Below are positions 24,533 to 33,312 of a DNA stretch of 34,114 nucleotides, in pieces (within the stretch, counting starts at the first letter, position 1; each line of letters starts with the position of its first letter). The notes beneath the pieces are model-generated. The model saw nothing but the letters and a program-made list of their open reading frames with translations. It ran no database searches and had not been told where the DNA came from. The DNA is from Verrucomicrobiota bacterium. Its GTDB lineage: Bacteria; Verrucomicrobiota; Verrucomicrobiia; Limisphaerales; UBA9464. The DNA lies in NCBI GenBank assembly GCA_016871615.1, contig VHCX01000035.1, positions 1 to 34,114 of the forward strand, written 5' to 3'. The translations under genes were made by a program, and so were the position numbers.

Positions 24533-25852
24533 GGGTATTTCCGGGCGCCCCAAGGCGGCCACCCATTCGGCGAACGACCACAGCAGGCCGTCGGCGCCCG
24601 GCGCGCCCAGGCACTGGAACCCCAGGCCCGGTTCGCCCGCCTCGATCCAGGGCACGGTGACCACCGGCAGCCCACCGAGGCTGGCGGGGGCGGTGAGACG
24701 GATCATCCGCGGCCGGGTGCCGGCGTGGTCCGCGCCCGCCTCGAGGATCCGCAGGGCGCTGGCGGGGGCCACCAGCACGTCGAAGCGGGCGAAGAGGGAC
24801 CCGAGCCCGCGACGGAACGCCTCGCGCACGGCCAGGAGTTCCGCATACCGCGCGGACGACACGCCACGCCCCAGCTCCAGCCGCGGGAGGATAGCCGGGT
24901 CATAGGCCCCGGCATGGTCGGCGAGGTATCGGGCGTGGGTGGCGTGGGCCTCGTGGGCCTGGATGGGCACGAAGCAGTCCACCGCACGGTCCCAGCCCAC
25001 GCCCTCGACCTCATCGATCCCGGCGCCGCCGTCCCGCAGGGCCGCCACGAACCGCTCGAGGCCGGCCAGCACCTCGGGCTCGGCCGGGGCGAGCCAGTCG
25101 CCGCGCACCACGGCGATCCGGGGCACGCGCCCGAGCCGGGGGGACGCCACGGCCGGCCGGAAGCTCCGGGCCACCCAGGGCAGGTCGACCAGGCGGCGCT
25201 GCAACCAGCCCAGCGTGTCGAAGGCATGGGCCAGCGGGAAACTGCCCGAGGCGTCCTCGCTGCCCAGACTGGCCCGGTACGAGACCAACCCGCACAGGGC
25301 GGCCGGAGCGCGCAGCGATCCCCCGGTGTCGGTACCGAGGGCGATGGCGGCCGCGCCCATCAACACGCTGGCGGCGGCCCCGGAACTCGATCCCCCGGTC
25401 AATCGACCGGGCCGGTCCGGCTGGGTGACGTCGCCGAACCAGCGGTTCTCCCCGGTGATCCCGTAGGCGAACTCGTTGAGGTTGGTCTTGCCCACCAGCA
25501 CGGTGCCCTGCGCCCGCCAACCGGCCACATAGGGGGCATCGGCCATGGGCACGGGCCGGGTGCCGGCGTAGAAGGGCGAACCGCAGGTCGTGGGCCATCC
25601 GGCCACGTCGAAGAGATCCTTCACCGACACGGGCAGGCCCCAGAGCGGCCCCCCGGGCCCGGAAGCCTCCAGCGCCGCCGCACGGGCCCGGGCACCGGCC
25701 TCGTCGACCATCAGGAACGCCCGCGACCTCGCACCGCGACGCGCGGCCTCCAGCGCCGAACCGGTCAACTGGCCGGGCGTCAGTTCACCGGAGTGCAGGC
25801 GGGCGGAGATCTCCTGCAGGGAGCCTTGGAGGAGCAATCGTTCGGGATTCAT
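24530..25852 (-). CDS. Amidase-signature (AS) family amidohydrolase
   Basis: A 440-residue cytoplasmic-looking enzyme with a complete Ser-cisSer-Lys triad: Lys78 in LPVSVKDLFDVAG, Ser155 in TGGSSSGAAAS and the nucleophile Ser179 in GTDTGGSLRAPAALCG, with the family's 24-residue spacing between the serines. ENRWFGDVTQP and ALRILEAGADH fill the variable part. It resembles AtzF/GatA-like general amidases. GatA itself is unlikely, because no gatB or gatC is nearby and the C-terminal domain is short. The substrate is unknown. ATG 25852 (MNPERL) is preferred over the longer frame to 25906. Confidence 0.88.
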   Translation of the reverse strand: MNPERLLLQGSLQEISARLHSGELTPGQLTGSALEAARRGARSRAFLMVDEAGARARAAALEASGPGGPLWGLPVSVKDLFDVAGWPTTCGSPFYAGTRPVPMADAPYVAGWRAQGTVLVGKTNLNEFAYGITGENRWFGDVTQPDRPGRLTGGSSSGAAASVLMGAAAIALGTDTGGSLRAPAALCGLVSYRASLGSEDASGSFPLAHAFDTLGWLQRRLVDLPWVARSFRPAVASPRLGRVPRIAVVRGDWLAPAEPEVLAGLERFVAALRDGGAGIDEVEGVGWDRAVDCFVPIQAHEAHATHARYLADHAGAYDPAILPRLELGRGVSSARYAELLAVREAFRRGLGSLFARFDVLVAPASALRILEAGADHAGTRPRMIRLTAPASLGGLPVVTVPWIEAGEPGLGFQCLGAPGADGLLWSFAEWVAALGRPEIP

Positions 25853-25981
25853 CGTGCCGGACTCGAGCAAACCACACGGGGCCGCGAACTCAACCCAAGG
25901 CCTCACCGCGGGAACGGCGCAAAGCCCGCGACCCGAAGACTCCCTCGCCCGGTCGTGTGAGGACTCGGACAGCCACCCTCC

Positions 25982-26461
25982 TCAGCAGCGGGCACCGTCC
26001 GACCGCGCCTGGTCGATGCGACCCTGGGCATAGGCCTCGAAGACCCTCCGGATCTCGTCGCGCACTCGGCGGAACTCCACCATCTGCTCCTCCTCGTTGC
26101 CCGGGGCATGGGCCGGGTCGTCGAAGGGCCAATGGTGGCGGTTCACCTGGCCCGGATACACCGGACAGACCTGGTCCGCATTCCCGCACACGGTGATGAC
26201 CGTCTCCACCGGCTGGTCGAGGAAGAGGTCCATGTGCTTGGAGGTGTGCCCGGCCAGGTCGATGCCGATCTCGGCCAGGGCCCGGATGGACAGCGGGTGC
26301 ACGAACCCGGCCGGCCGGCTTCCGGCGCTGGCCACACGGAACACGCCGCCCGAGGCCGCACGGAGGATGACCTCGGCCATGTGGCTTCGGCAGGAGTTGC
26401 CCGTGCACAGCACGAGGATGAGCGGCGTCCGGGGGACTTCGGGGGAGGGTTCTTGATTCAT
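25982..26461 (-). CDS. arsC: Thioredoxin-type arsenate reductase (LMW phosphatase fold)
   Basis: A 159-residue ArsC of the low-molecular-weight tyrosine-phosphatase fold. The P-loop CTGNSCRS (C19-S26) binds arsenate. C92 and C99 in [13 protein letters not shown] form the redox relay found in the Bacillus/Staphylococcus type, which is recycled by thioredoxin. The C-terminal [20 protein letters not shown] helix is typical. It reduces arsenate to arsenite for export. The start overlaps the upstream DUF6428 stop (ATGA at 26458-26461). No arsenite pump or ArsR gene is in view. Confidence 0.92.
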   Translation of the reverse strand: MNQEPSPEVPRTPLILVLCTGNSCRSHMAEVILRAASGGVFRVASAGSRPAGFVHPLSIRALAEIGIDLAGHTSKHMDLFLDQPVETVITVCGNADQVCPVYPGQVNRHHWPFDDPAHAPGNEEEQMVEFRRVRDEIRRVFEAYAQGRIDQARSDGARC

Positions 26462-26934
26462 GGGAGAATTGATCGGGCCTTGGGAGGGATTTTGAACCCG
26501 ATGGCCTGCGGGGCCGGGGCCTTCGGCAGGCAACGGTCCTGCGCGAGGCAGTCGGTGTGGCGGAGGCCCAACTGCAGGTGCAGCTCCCCGTCCTGGACGG
26601 CCACGGACTCGAGCGGCATCTGCGTGACGAACCCGACCTCGATCTCGACATCGACCGCGAGGTCGTCGCGCAGGCCAATCGGCCCCGCCTTGCCGAGGAT
26701 GCCCAGCAGCTTGGCGGCGCTCAGCCGATGGTCGACGTCGTCGGCCACCCACGTCTGCAGCCGGCAGAAGGCATCGGCCCGGAGCACCCCGCCGCAATCG
26801 ATGTAGTGCTTCTCGACCCGTGCCACCTCCGAGACATGCGCATGGATCGGCAGGAAGGTTCCGTCGGGCCGTCGAAAGCGGAGAAGCGCCTCGGGCTGCC
26901 GCGCGAGCAAGGTTCGGAATTCGAGGAGGGTCAT
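26458..26934 (-). CDS. DUF6428-family protein, arsenic-associated
   Basis: A 158-residue soluble protein. The pattern [40 protein letters not shown] and [20 protein letters not shown] matches DUF6428, a family often encoded beside arsR and arsC whose function is unknown. His and Cys residues in HAHVSEV and IDCGG could bind a metal or metalloid. The C-terminal third ([33 protein letters not shown]) carries two more cysteines. Start ATG 26934 gives family length. It is coupled to arsC by a 4-bp overlap. Confidence 0.75.
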   Translation of the reverse strand: MTLLEFRTLLARQPEALLRFRRPDGTFLPIHAHVSEVARVEKHYIDCGGVLRADAFCRLQTWVADDVDHRLSAAKLLGILGKAGPIGLRDDLAVDVEIEVGFVTQMPLESVAVQDGELHLQLGLRHTDCLAQDRCLPKAPAPQAIGFKIPPKARSILP

Positions 26935-26997
26935 GGAGGCGAAGAATGAGAGGGCCAAGACGAGGGAAGGTTTCGAGGCCGCAGTCGGGAATCGGAA

Positions 26998-28137
26998 TCA
27001 ATGCCGCCTGACGGGCAAGCGCAGGGAGCGCCGCAGGTGGGGTTCCAGGCCGTCGGCGCAGTGCTGGAAGCCCAGCGAGTTGGGGTGCACGCCGTCCACC
27101 AGGCCCGATCCCTGCGAGGGAGAGAGCATGCCGAGGCCGTCCACGAAGGTGATGGCGCGATCGCCAGCCTTCCGCCGGGCGGCCACGAGGTCCCGGGCCG
27201 TCTTCCGCTTGGCTTCCTGCTGGGCGTGCAACGCCGACGAGCCCGCCTCGGCCGGGAACCAGAACGGGCCCGTCACCAGGATCGGCGTGCGCGGATGACG
27301 CCGTCGCACCGTGTCCACGAAACCCCGCAGCGCGTCGCGGTAGGCCTCGGGCGATGGGTTGGCCCAGAAGTCGAGCACGAAGGCCTCGGCGTCGATCTCG
27401 GCCACCGCCTCGGCCACGGCCGGTTCCCCGAGACCCGCACCGCTGAACCCGAGGTTGATGAAATCGAGGTTCAACGAACGCCCCAGGAGGGCCGTGTAGC
27501 TCAGGCCGGGATTCTCGGCACAACCTCCCTGCGTGATGCTCGACCCGTAGAACACCACGGGTCGCGGCCGGGCGAAGGACGACGGTGCCGACACCACCGC
27601 CCCGGGCTCGAGCACCAGGCGCTCAACCGTCACCGCCTTGTACAGCGGCAGGTAGAGCGTGACCTCCCGCAGGCGCCGGTCCTCGCCCAGCGTCCACTCC
27701 CGCTGGATGAGCCCCTTCGCATCGGGCCAGGCGCTGTTGCGGTACTGGCCATCAACATAGAGGTCGAAGCCGTTCTGACCCACGCTCGTCATGTGGTGCA
27801 TCGTCGAGGCGTCCGGGTTGCGGGCCACCAGGCCGAGGCGCGTCGAATCGGTGCGGAACCTCACCCGGGCCCCGGAGGGATGCTGTGCCAGTCCCCAGAC
27901 CGCCGGGCTCACCCGGTCCTTCAGGCGCGCCGGCAATCGTCGCAGCACCGAGGGCTCCTCCGCGAACCAACCCAACCCCGCCACCTGCACCGGCGCCTCG
28001 GACAAGTCCAGCGACCTCGCCCCGGGAAGATCCCACAGCGCGGCCCCAAACACCCCGGGCAAGAGGCATGACACCCCCAGCACCACGGGCAGGACGATCC
28101 GGCGCCAGGCCGGCGGGACGACAATTGGGAACGGCAT
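26998..28137 (-). CDS. Secreted SGNH/GDSL-type hydrolase
   Basis: A 379-residue protein with a signal peptide ([20 protein letters not shown]). Residues 45-190 are an N-terminal beta-sandwich-like region ([39 protein letters not shown]) that precedes the hydrolase domain in carbohydrate-esterase-like SGNH proteins. The domain has block [10 protein letters not shown] (nucleophile S200), the Gly block [12 protein letters not shown], the Asn block DFWANPSPE and block [12 protein letters not shown] (D348, H351). It probably deacylates glycans in the periplasm or outside the cell. It lies 63 bp upstream of the DUF6428-arsC pair on the same strand, but nothing links their functions. Confidence 0.87.
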   Translation of the reverse strand: MPFPIVVPPAWRRIVLPVVLGVSCLLPGVFGAALWDLPGARSLDLSEAPVQVAGLGWFAEEPSVLRRLPARLKDRVSPAVWGLAQHPSGARVRFRTDSTRLGLVARNPDASTMHHMTSVGQNGFDLYVDGQYRNSAWPDAKGLIQREWTLGEDRRLREVTLYLPLYKAVTVERLVLEPGAVVSAPSSFARPRPVVFYGSSITQGGCAENPGLSYTALLGRSLNLDFINLGFSGAGLGEPAVAEAVAEIDAEAFVLDFWANPSPEAYRDALRGFVDTVRRRHPRTPILVTGPFWFPAEAGSSALHAQQEAKRKTARDLVAARRKAGDRAITFVDGLGMLSPSQGSGLVDGVHPNSLGFQHCADGLEPHLRRSLRLPVRRH

Positions 28138-28311
28138 GGCGGGAGCCTTCCCCGCCGCGCCCGGGGCTTCAATCCGGCAGATGGCGGAAAGGATGACCCG
28201 GGACGGTCTCCCGGAAGTCGGCCCACCTCCCAGCCTCCCCACCGCCCGCCTCCCGGCCTCCCGGTCGGGCCGCTTGCCTCCGGGGATTCCTGGGCGAGAC
28301 TCTCGCGCAAG

Positions 28312-28824
28312 ATGAAACCGCTCGTGACCGCCATGTTCCTCACCACCCTCTTCCCCTTCTTCGCCAGCGCCGCCGACAAGCTGGCCGTCGGTGCCAAGCT
28401 GCCGGCCGTCACCTGCAACGACCAGGACGGCAAGGCCGTCGAGCTGGCCAAGGCCGGTGCCGAGGGCTACCTGCTGGTCTACTTCTACCCCAAGGCCAGC
28501 ACCCCGGGCTGCACCAAGCAGGGATGCTCGCTGCGCGACGCCTGGGCCCAGTTGCAGAAGCAGGGCGTGAGGGTCTATGGCGTCAGCACGGACAACGAAT
28601 CCAGCCAGAAGCAGTTCAAGGACGAGCAGTCCTTCCCCTTCGCCCTCCTTGCCGACAAGGACAAGGCCGTGACCGAGGCCTTCGGCGTCAAGAACCTCAT
28701 CGGCATGGCCAGCCGCTCGGCCTTCCTCTTCAAGGATGGCGTCTGCGTCTGGGTCGACCCCAAGGGCTCGACCGCCGACCAGGCCGACCAGGTGCTGGCC
28801 TTCCTGAAGACCCGCAGCCGCTGA
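28312..28824 (+). CDS. Secreted Bcp/PrxQ-type peroxiredoxin
   Basis: A 170-residue peroxiredoxin with a signal peptide (MKPLVTAMFLTTLFPFFASA). The active site is FYPKASTPGCTKQGCSLRD, with the peroxidatic C67 and resolving C72 five residues apart, as in Bcp/PrxQ. VYGVSTDNESSQKQF and PFALLADKDKAVTEAFGV follow. It reduces hydroperoxides, presumably in the periplasm, with electrons from a thioredoxin-like partner encoded elsewhere. The typical Bcp is cytoplasmic, so export is the notable feature. Confidence 0.9.
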   Translation: MKPLVTAMFLTTLFPFFASAADKLAVGAKLPAVTCNDQDGKAVELAKAGAEGYLLVYFYPKASTPGCTKQGCSLRDAWAQLQKQGVRVYGVSTDNESSQKQFKDEQSFPFALLADKDKAVTEAFGVKNLIGMASRSAFLFKDGVCVWVDPKGSTADQADQVLAFLKTRSR

Positions 28825-28957
28825 TCCCGGCGGACTGCGCCAGATCGCCCAACCCTCCATGGGCCGGGCAGCCATCCTTGGAACCTGTCTCCATGGATTT
28901 CCATGCCGCTGCAAACCTTGAACTCGTCGAGTGCAAGGGATCCGGTAGCGTGATGTG

Positions 28958-29173
28958 ATGTCCACGACCTTGGAAGCCGTGTACGAGCAGGGTTGGCTCA
29001 AACCATTGAAGCCACTGTCGCCACCTGAGCACTCCCGCGTGCCGTTGACGTTGACGTCTGAGGTCGCTGAAGACGTGGGACGTCAAGAATGGCGCCTGCA
29101 CTCCGAGCGCTCCTCGATGCCGGTTTGGGACAACCCGGCGGACGATGTCTTCCATATGTCGCTCAAGAAATGA
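28958..29173 (+). CDS. AF2212/DUF104-type antitoxin
   Basis: A 71-residue protein with the family's N-terminal pattern STTLEAVYEQGWLKPLKPL, then PEHSRVPLTLT, and a C-terminal WDNPADDVFHMSLKK segment like those that pair with MazF- or PIN-type toxins. Start ATG 28958 directly follows an in-frame GTG at 28955. It overlaps the beginning of a broken MazF/PemK-type toxin gene, so it appears to be an orphaned antitoxin. Confidence 0.75.
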   Translation: MSTTLEAVYEQGWLKPLKPLSPPEHSRVPLTLTSEVAEDVGRQEWRLHSERSSMPVWDNPADDVFHMSLKK

Positions 29174-29379
29174 CATCGTTCCGCTGCCGACCCCCTTCAC
29201 GGATCTCAACCGCGTCAGGGTCCGGCCCGCCGTCATTTTGGGATTCGGTTCCTTTCCCGGGGGACCTCTTCGTGGCTCCCATCACGTCCCAAGCGTTCAA
29301 CTGGGAGGTCCCGCTCCAGGAATGGCAACCTTCCGGACTCAACGTGCCGAGTGGCGTGAAGGCGCAACTGGCGACGGTG
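29145..29379 (+). pseudogene. Frameshifted, truncated MazF/PemK-family toxin
   Basis: The N-terminal part, SRNDIVPLPTPFTDLNRVRV and RPAVIL, is in the frame of ATG 29145. The continuation DLFVAPITSQAFNWEVPLQE, WQPSGLNVPSGVKAQLATV is in another frame. Both match consecutive MazF/PemK segments (GDIV..PFPFTDL..RPAVVL; PITS; GL..SVVK). Dropping one G from the GGGGG at 29259-29263 joins the frames. The usual last 20-25 residues are missing: after position 29379 homology stops, within the region that encodes the end of convergent rarD. The protein should be inactive. Confidence 0.72.
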
Positions 29380-30247
29380 CCGCAACACCCGCCGCTGCCG
29401 CCCGCAGGTTGTCCACCGAGTAGATTCCCAGGGCCACCCAGATGAGCGCGAAGCCAAAGAGCCGCTCGCGCTGGACGGGCTCGTGATAGACCCAGACTCC
29501 GATCGCCCATTGCAGCGTGGGCGCCAGATACTGGGTGACTCCCAGCGTCGACAGTCGGATGCGCCGGGCCGCGTGGGCGAAGAGCAGCAGCGGGATCGCC
29601 GTGATCACCCCTGAACTGACCAGGAGCGCATGGGTGCCGACATCCAACCGGCCCAGCGCCCCGGTTCCCTGCGCCTGTTTCCACACCAGGAAGCCCAACG
29701 CCACCGGCGCCAGCAGCAGCGTCTCCACCGCCAATCCCGGGATGGCTCCGAGCGCCGACCGCTTCCTCATCACGCTGTAGCTGCTCCAACTGCCCGCCAG
29801 CGCCAGGGCGATCCAAGGCACCCGGCCCCCCTGAACCACCACCACCATCGAGCCCACCCCGAGCGCCGCCAGGCCCACCGCGATCCATTGCACCCGCCGC
29901 AGTTGCTCGCCCAACAGGAACCGGCCCGCCAGGACGCTGATCAGCGGCACCAGGAAATAGCCGAGGCTGGTCTCGAGGATGTGGCCGGTATTGACGCCCC
30001 AGACGTACACCAGCCAGTTGGTGGTCAAGAGCAGCGCCGCCACCAGCAGGCGGGCGGCTCCCCGGATCGTGGAAAGCGCCCCGAGCGCCGAGCTCCAGCC
30101 CTCGCCGGTGGCCACCAGCAACCCGCCCAGCAGCAACAGCGACCACAGGTGCCGGTGGGCGATGAGTTCCAGCGGATCGATCGCCGCCAACTGTTTCCAA
30201 TACAGGGGCACCAGCCCCCAGAGCAGGTAGCACCCCGCCGCCGCCAT
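29339..30247 (-). CDS. rarD: EamA/RarD-family membrane transporter
   Basis: A 302-residue inner-membrane protein with about ten hydrophobic helices in two EamA repeats. The RarD hallmarks are YLLWGLVPLYWKQL at the N-terminus, LIAHRHLWSLLLL, NWLVYVWGVNTGHILETSLG followed by YFLVPLISVLAG, and GVTQYLAPTLQWAIGVW near the C-terminus. RarD gives chloramphenicol resistance in some hosts when overexpressed, but its natural substrate is unsettled. ATG 30247 fits the family start. The last ~20 residues (AAPSPVAPSRHSAR) are low-complexity and overlap the toxin remnant antisense, so the 3' end may be newly formed. Confidence 0.9.
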   Translation of the reverse strand: MAAAGCYLLWGLVPLYWKQLAAIDPLELIAHRHLWSLLLLGGLLVATGEGWSSALGALSTIRGAARLLVAALLLTTNWLVYVWGVNTGHILETSLGYFLVPLISVLAGRFLLGEQLRRVQWIAVGLAALGVGSMVVVVQGGRVPWIALALAGSWSSYSVMRKRSALGAIPGLAVETLLLAPVALGFLVWKQAQGTGALGRLDVGTHALLVSSGVITAIPLLLFAHAARRIRLSTLGVTQYLAPTLQWAIGVWVYHEPVQRERLFGFALIWVALGIYSVDNLRAAAAGVAAPSPVAPSRHSAR

Positions 30248-30350
30248 CGCCCCTCCCCGGGCCTCAGCCCCCGGTGTCCCCGTGGTCCCACGCACCCGCC
30301 CACCCTGGGTCCAAGCCCACCCCGGTGACAACGCCGGAGCACAACCTAGG

Positions 30351-30708
30351 AACCGCAGCGGAGCGGGATCAGTCCGCGGCGAGCGTAGGAACGTCGACAT
30401 CCTGGTCCCCCCAGCGCGACAGCGCTGGAGAGCCCCTCCTGCCCCAACGTTCCCCGCGAGCGCGGACTGATCCCGCGGAGCCCACCCAACGTTCCCCGCG
30501 AGCGCGGACTGAGCCAGCGGAGCCCCTTCCAAACCGCAGCGGAGCGGGATCAGTCCGCGGCGAGCGTAGGAACGTCGACATCCTGGTCCCCCCAGCGCGA
30601 CAGCGCTGGAGAGCCCCTCCTGTCCCAACGTTCCCCGCGAGCGCGGACTGAACCCGCGGAGCCCACCCAACGTTCCCCGCGAGCGCGGACTGAACCCGCG
30701 GAGCCCAC
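30351..30708. repeat. Nested direct and inverted repeat cluster (REP-like)
   Basis: Two near-identical ~177-bp units start at 30351 and 30532 (period 181). Each begins with a copy of a ~35-base motif containing GCGGGATCAGTCCGCG, then a short palindrome (CCAGCGC-GACA-GCGCTGG), then two 42-base subunits holding the same motif inverted (CGCGGACTGANCCCGC; subunits at 30445, 30487, 30626 and 30668). That makes six copies of one motif, two in one orientation and four in the other. It fills the 504-bp gap between divergent rarD and the DUF1549/DUF1553 gene. Its frames lack a start, and I see no coding content. Confidence 0.9.
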
Positions 30709-30751
30709 TTGCACGATGGCGCGGACAATCGGCTTGAGGTAGGTTCCCAAC

Positions 30752-33301
30752 GTGATCCCCGGAGACCCGACCCGCGTCCTGGCAGGCATCCCCGCGATGG
30801 TGGGGATCCTCCGGCTGCTGCTCGCCGGACTCGCAGGTCCCTTCGCCCAAGCCGCCGTCCGGCCACCCGACAACGCCCGCGAGCACTGGGCCTTCCAGCC
30901 CCTCGGCAGGGTCGAGGTCCCGGAAGCCCGCACCCGAGCGCAACCGGATCACCCCATCGACCGGTTCCTGCAGGACCGGCTCGAGCGCGCGGGCATCGCC
31001 CCCGCACCCCCGGCCGACCCGCGCACCGTGATCCGGCGCCTCAGCCTCGACCTCACCGGCCTGCCGCCAGAGCCCGCCGAAGTCGACCGCTTCACCACCG
31101 AGGCAACCCGCGACCGCGCCGGCGCGACCGGACGCCTGATCGACCGCCTGCTCGCCTCGCCCAGGTACGGCGAGCGCTGGGGCCGGCACTGGCTCGACGT
31201 CGCGCGCTACTCCGACACCAAGGGCTACGTCTACGCCCGCGAGGAATCCCGCTTCGTCCACGCCAGCACCTACCGCGACTGGGTTGTGGGCGCCCTCAAC
31301 GCCGACCTTCCCTACGACCGGTTCCTGCGCCTCCAGCTCGCCGCCGACCAGCTCGTCCCGGCCGGCTCCCCCGACCTCGCGGCCATGGGGTTCCTCACCG
31401 GCGGACGGCGGTTCCTCGGCGTCACCCACGACATCATCGACGACCGCATCGACGTCATCACCCGGGGCACCCTCGGGCTCACCGTCGCCTGCGCCCGCTG
31501 CCACGACCATAAGTACGACCCCATCCCCACGGCCGACTACTACTCGCTCTACGGCGTGCTGCGGGGCAACGACGACCGCCTGGTCCCCCTGGACGAACCC
31601 GCCGACGCGGAGCTGGCGGCGCTGCGCAGGAAGTTCAGCGACCAGTTGGCCCTGCGACGTGGCGAGGCCACCACCCGGCTGCGTCAGCGCACCGGCGAGT
31701 ACCTGGCCGCCCAGCTCAACCCGAAGGACTACCCCGAAGAGGGCTTCGACCAGATCCTCTCCACCGCCGACATCATCCCCATGGCCGTGCGCCGGTGGCG
31801 CGACCACCTCAAGGTCGTGGCCACACCCGATCACCCCATCTTCGGACCCTGGCGGATCCTGGTCATGGACCTGGCTGCCCTGTCCGACACCGACTGGCCC
31901 GCCGCCGCCGCCCGCGCCCTCGACGCCCCCGGTCACCTCGCCCAAGGATGGAACCCACGGGTGGCGAAGGCCTTCTCGCGGGCGCCGTCCTCGCGCACCG
32001 AGGTCGCCCGGCGCTATGGCGAACTCTTCACCCGCGTGGAGAACGAGGCCCAGGCCCGCGCGGAGGCGCTGGCAAAGACCCCGAAGCCCACGGGTCCAGC
32101 GGCCCCGCCGACGCTCCCGCCCGACTCGGCGGACGAGGCGCTCGAGCGTTTCCTGCACGACCCGGCCTCGCCCACGACCGTGCCGGACACCGGCATGGTG
32201 AACACCGAGTACCTCTATCCCACCCAGGTCACCGAGGAACTCTGGCAGCTCCAGGGCGCGGTGGACCGCCGCCTCATCGCCCTGGGTGTGCGCGCGGCCC
32301 TCGTGCTGGCCGAGCGGCCCCCGGAACCCCTGCCCGTGGTCTTCCGCCGCGGCAGCCCCTCGCAGCCGGGGCCGGAGGTCCCACGCCGATTCCTGGAGGT
32401 GCTCTCCGGGCCCGGGCGCCGCCCCTTCGCCCATGGCAACGGTCGGCTTGACCTCGCGCACGCCATCGCCTCGCCCGACAACCCGCTCACCGCCCGCGTG
32501 ATGGTCAACCGCGTCTGGCACCACCACTTCGGCACGGGCCTCGTCAAGACGCCCAGCGACTGGGGCCTGCGCGCCGAGGCCCCGAGCCATCCGGAGCTGC
32601 TCGACTGGCTGGCCCGCCGCTTCATCGACTCGGGCTGGAGCCTCAAGGCGCTCCACCGGCTCATCGTCTCCAGCGACGCCTACCAGCGTGCCTCGGCCGG
32701 ACGGGCCCCGTGGTCCGACGAGGAGCGGGCCAGGATCCGCCAGCTCGATCCCGACAACCGCCGGCTCGCCTCCTTCCCGCTGCGACGGCTCGACTTCGAG
32801 CAGCTGCGCGACGCCCAGCTGGCCGTCACCGGCGAGCTTGAGGCCCGGATCGGCGGGCAGCCGGCGGGCCTGCTGGAGGCGTCGAATCGACGCCGTTCGG
32901 TCTATGGCCTGGTGGACCGTCAGTTCCTGCCCGGGGTCCTGCGCGCCTTCGACTTCGCCAATCCCGACCTGCACGTGGCGGTGCGCCACGAAACCACCGT
33001 GCCCCAGCAGGGGCTCTTCTTCCTCAACGGACCGTTCGCCGCCGACCGGGCCCGGGTGCTGGCGCGGACCGTGGCGCCGCTGTCGCCGGAGGACCGCATC
33101 CGGCACCTGCACCGACGGCTCTTCCAGCGCGAGGCCCGGACCGACGAGATCGCCGCCGGGCTGCGCTTCGTGAACGTCGCCGAGCGCGACCCCGACCGTC
33201 CGGTGCGGCCCGAGGTCGGACCGCCGCCCCCCCGGCTGGAGCCCTGGGAGCAGTACGCCCAGGTGCTGCTGCTCACCAACGAGTTCGCCTTCGCCGACTG
33301 A
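30752..33301 (+). CDS. DUF1549-DUF1553 secreted protein without PSCyt1 domain
   Basis: An 849-residue exported protein (hydrophobic MVGILRLLLAGLAGPFAQAA). DUF1549 occupies about 65-270, with LDLTGLPPEPAEVDRF, WLDVARYSDTKGYVYAREES, YDRFLRLQLAADQL and a CARCH motif (C247, C250, H251). DUF1553 occupies the C-terminal third: ASPDNPLTARVMVNRVWHHH, TPSDWGLRAEAPSHPELLDW, LDFEQLRDAQLAVTGEL and the closing WEQYAQVLLLTNEFAFAD. Unlike the gene at 1-1084 it lacks the N-terminal cytochrome domain. GTG 30752 has a GAGG 12 bases upstream; ATG 30797 is an alternative. It forms an operon with the DUF1501 gene, 11 bp downstream. Confidence 0.9.
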   Translation: MIPGDPTRVLAGIPAMVGILRLLLAGLAGPFAQAAVRPPDNAREHWAFQPLGRVEVPEARTRAQPDHPIDRFLQDRLERAGIAPAPPADPRTVIRRLSLDLTGLPPEPAEVDRFTTEATRDRAGATGRLIDRLLASPRYGERWGRHWLDVARYSDTKGYVYAREESRFVHASTYRDWVVGALNADLPYDRFLRLQLAADQLVPAGSPDLAAMGFLTGGRRFLGVTHDIIDDRIDVITRGTLGLTVACARCHDHKYDPIPTADYYSLYGVLRGNDDRLVPLDEPADAELAALRRKFSDQLALRRGEATTRLRQRTGEYLAAQLNPKDYPEEGFDQILSTADIIPMAVRRWRDHLKVVATPDHPIFGPWRILVMDLAALSDTDWPAAAARALDAPGHLAQGWNPRVAKAFSRAPSSRTEVARRYGELFTRVENEAQARAEALAKTPKPTGPAAPPTLPPDSADEALERFLHDPASPTTVPDTGMVNTEYLYPTQVTEELWQLQGAVDRRLIALGVRAALVLAERPPEPLPVVFRRGSPSQPGPEVPRRFLEVLSGPGRRPFAHGNGRLDLAHAIASPDNPLTARVMVNRVWHHHFGTGLVKTPSDWGLRAEAPSHPELLDWLARRFIDSGWSLKALHRLIVSSDAYQRASAGRAPWSDEERARIRQLDPDNRRLASFPLRRLDFEQLRDAQLAVTGELEARIGGQPAGLLEASNRRRSVYGLVDRQFLPGVLRAFDFANPDLHVAVRHETTVPQQGLFFLNGPFAADRARVLARTVAPLSPEDRIRHLHRRLFQREARTDEIAAGLRFVNVAERDPDRPVRPEVGPPPPRLEPWEQYAQVLLLTNEFAFAD

Positions 33302-33312
33302 CCCCTGCCGCC

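Noticed and set aside
24530-25852. Amidase as GatA of the aminoacyl-tRNA amidotransferase
   Set aside because: There are no gatB/gatC neighbours and the C-terminal region is shorter than in GatA; a general AS-family amidase is the safer call.
30351-30708. CRISPR array
   Set aside because: Repeats occur in both orientations, the units are 42 and 181 bp apart with repeated rather than unique spacers, and there are no cas genes.
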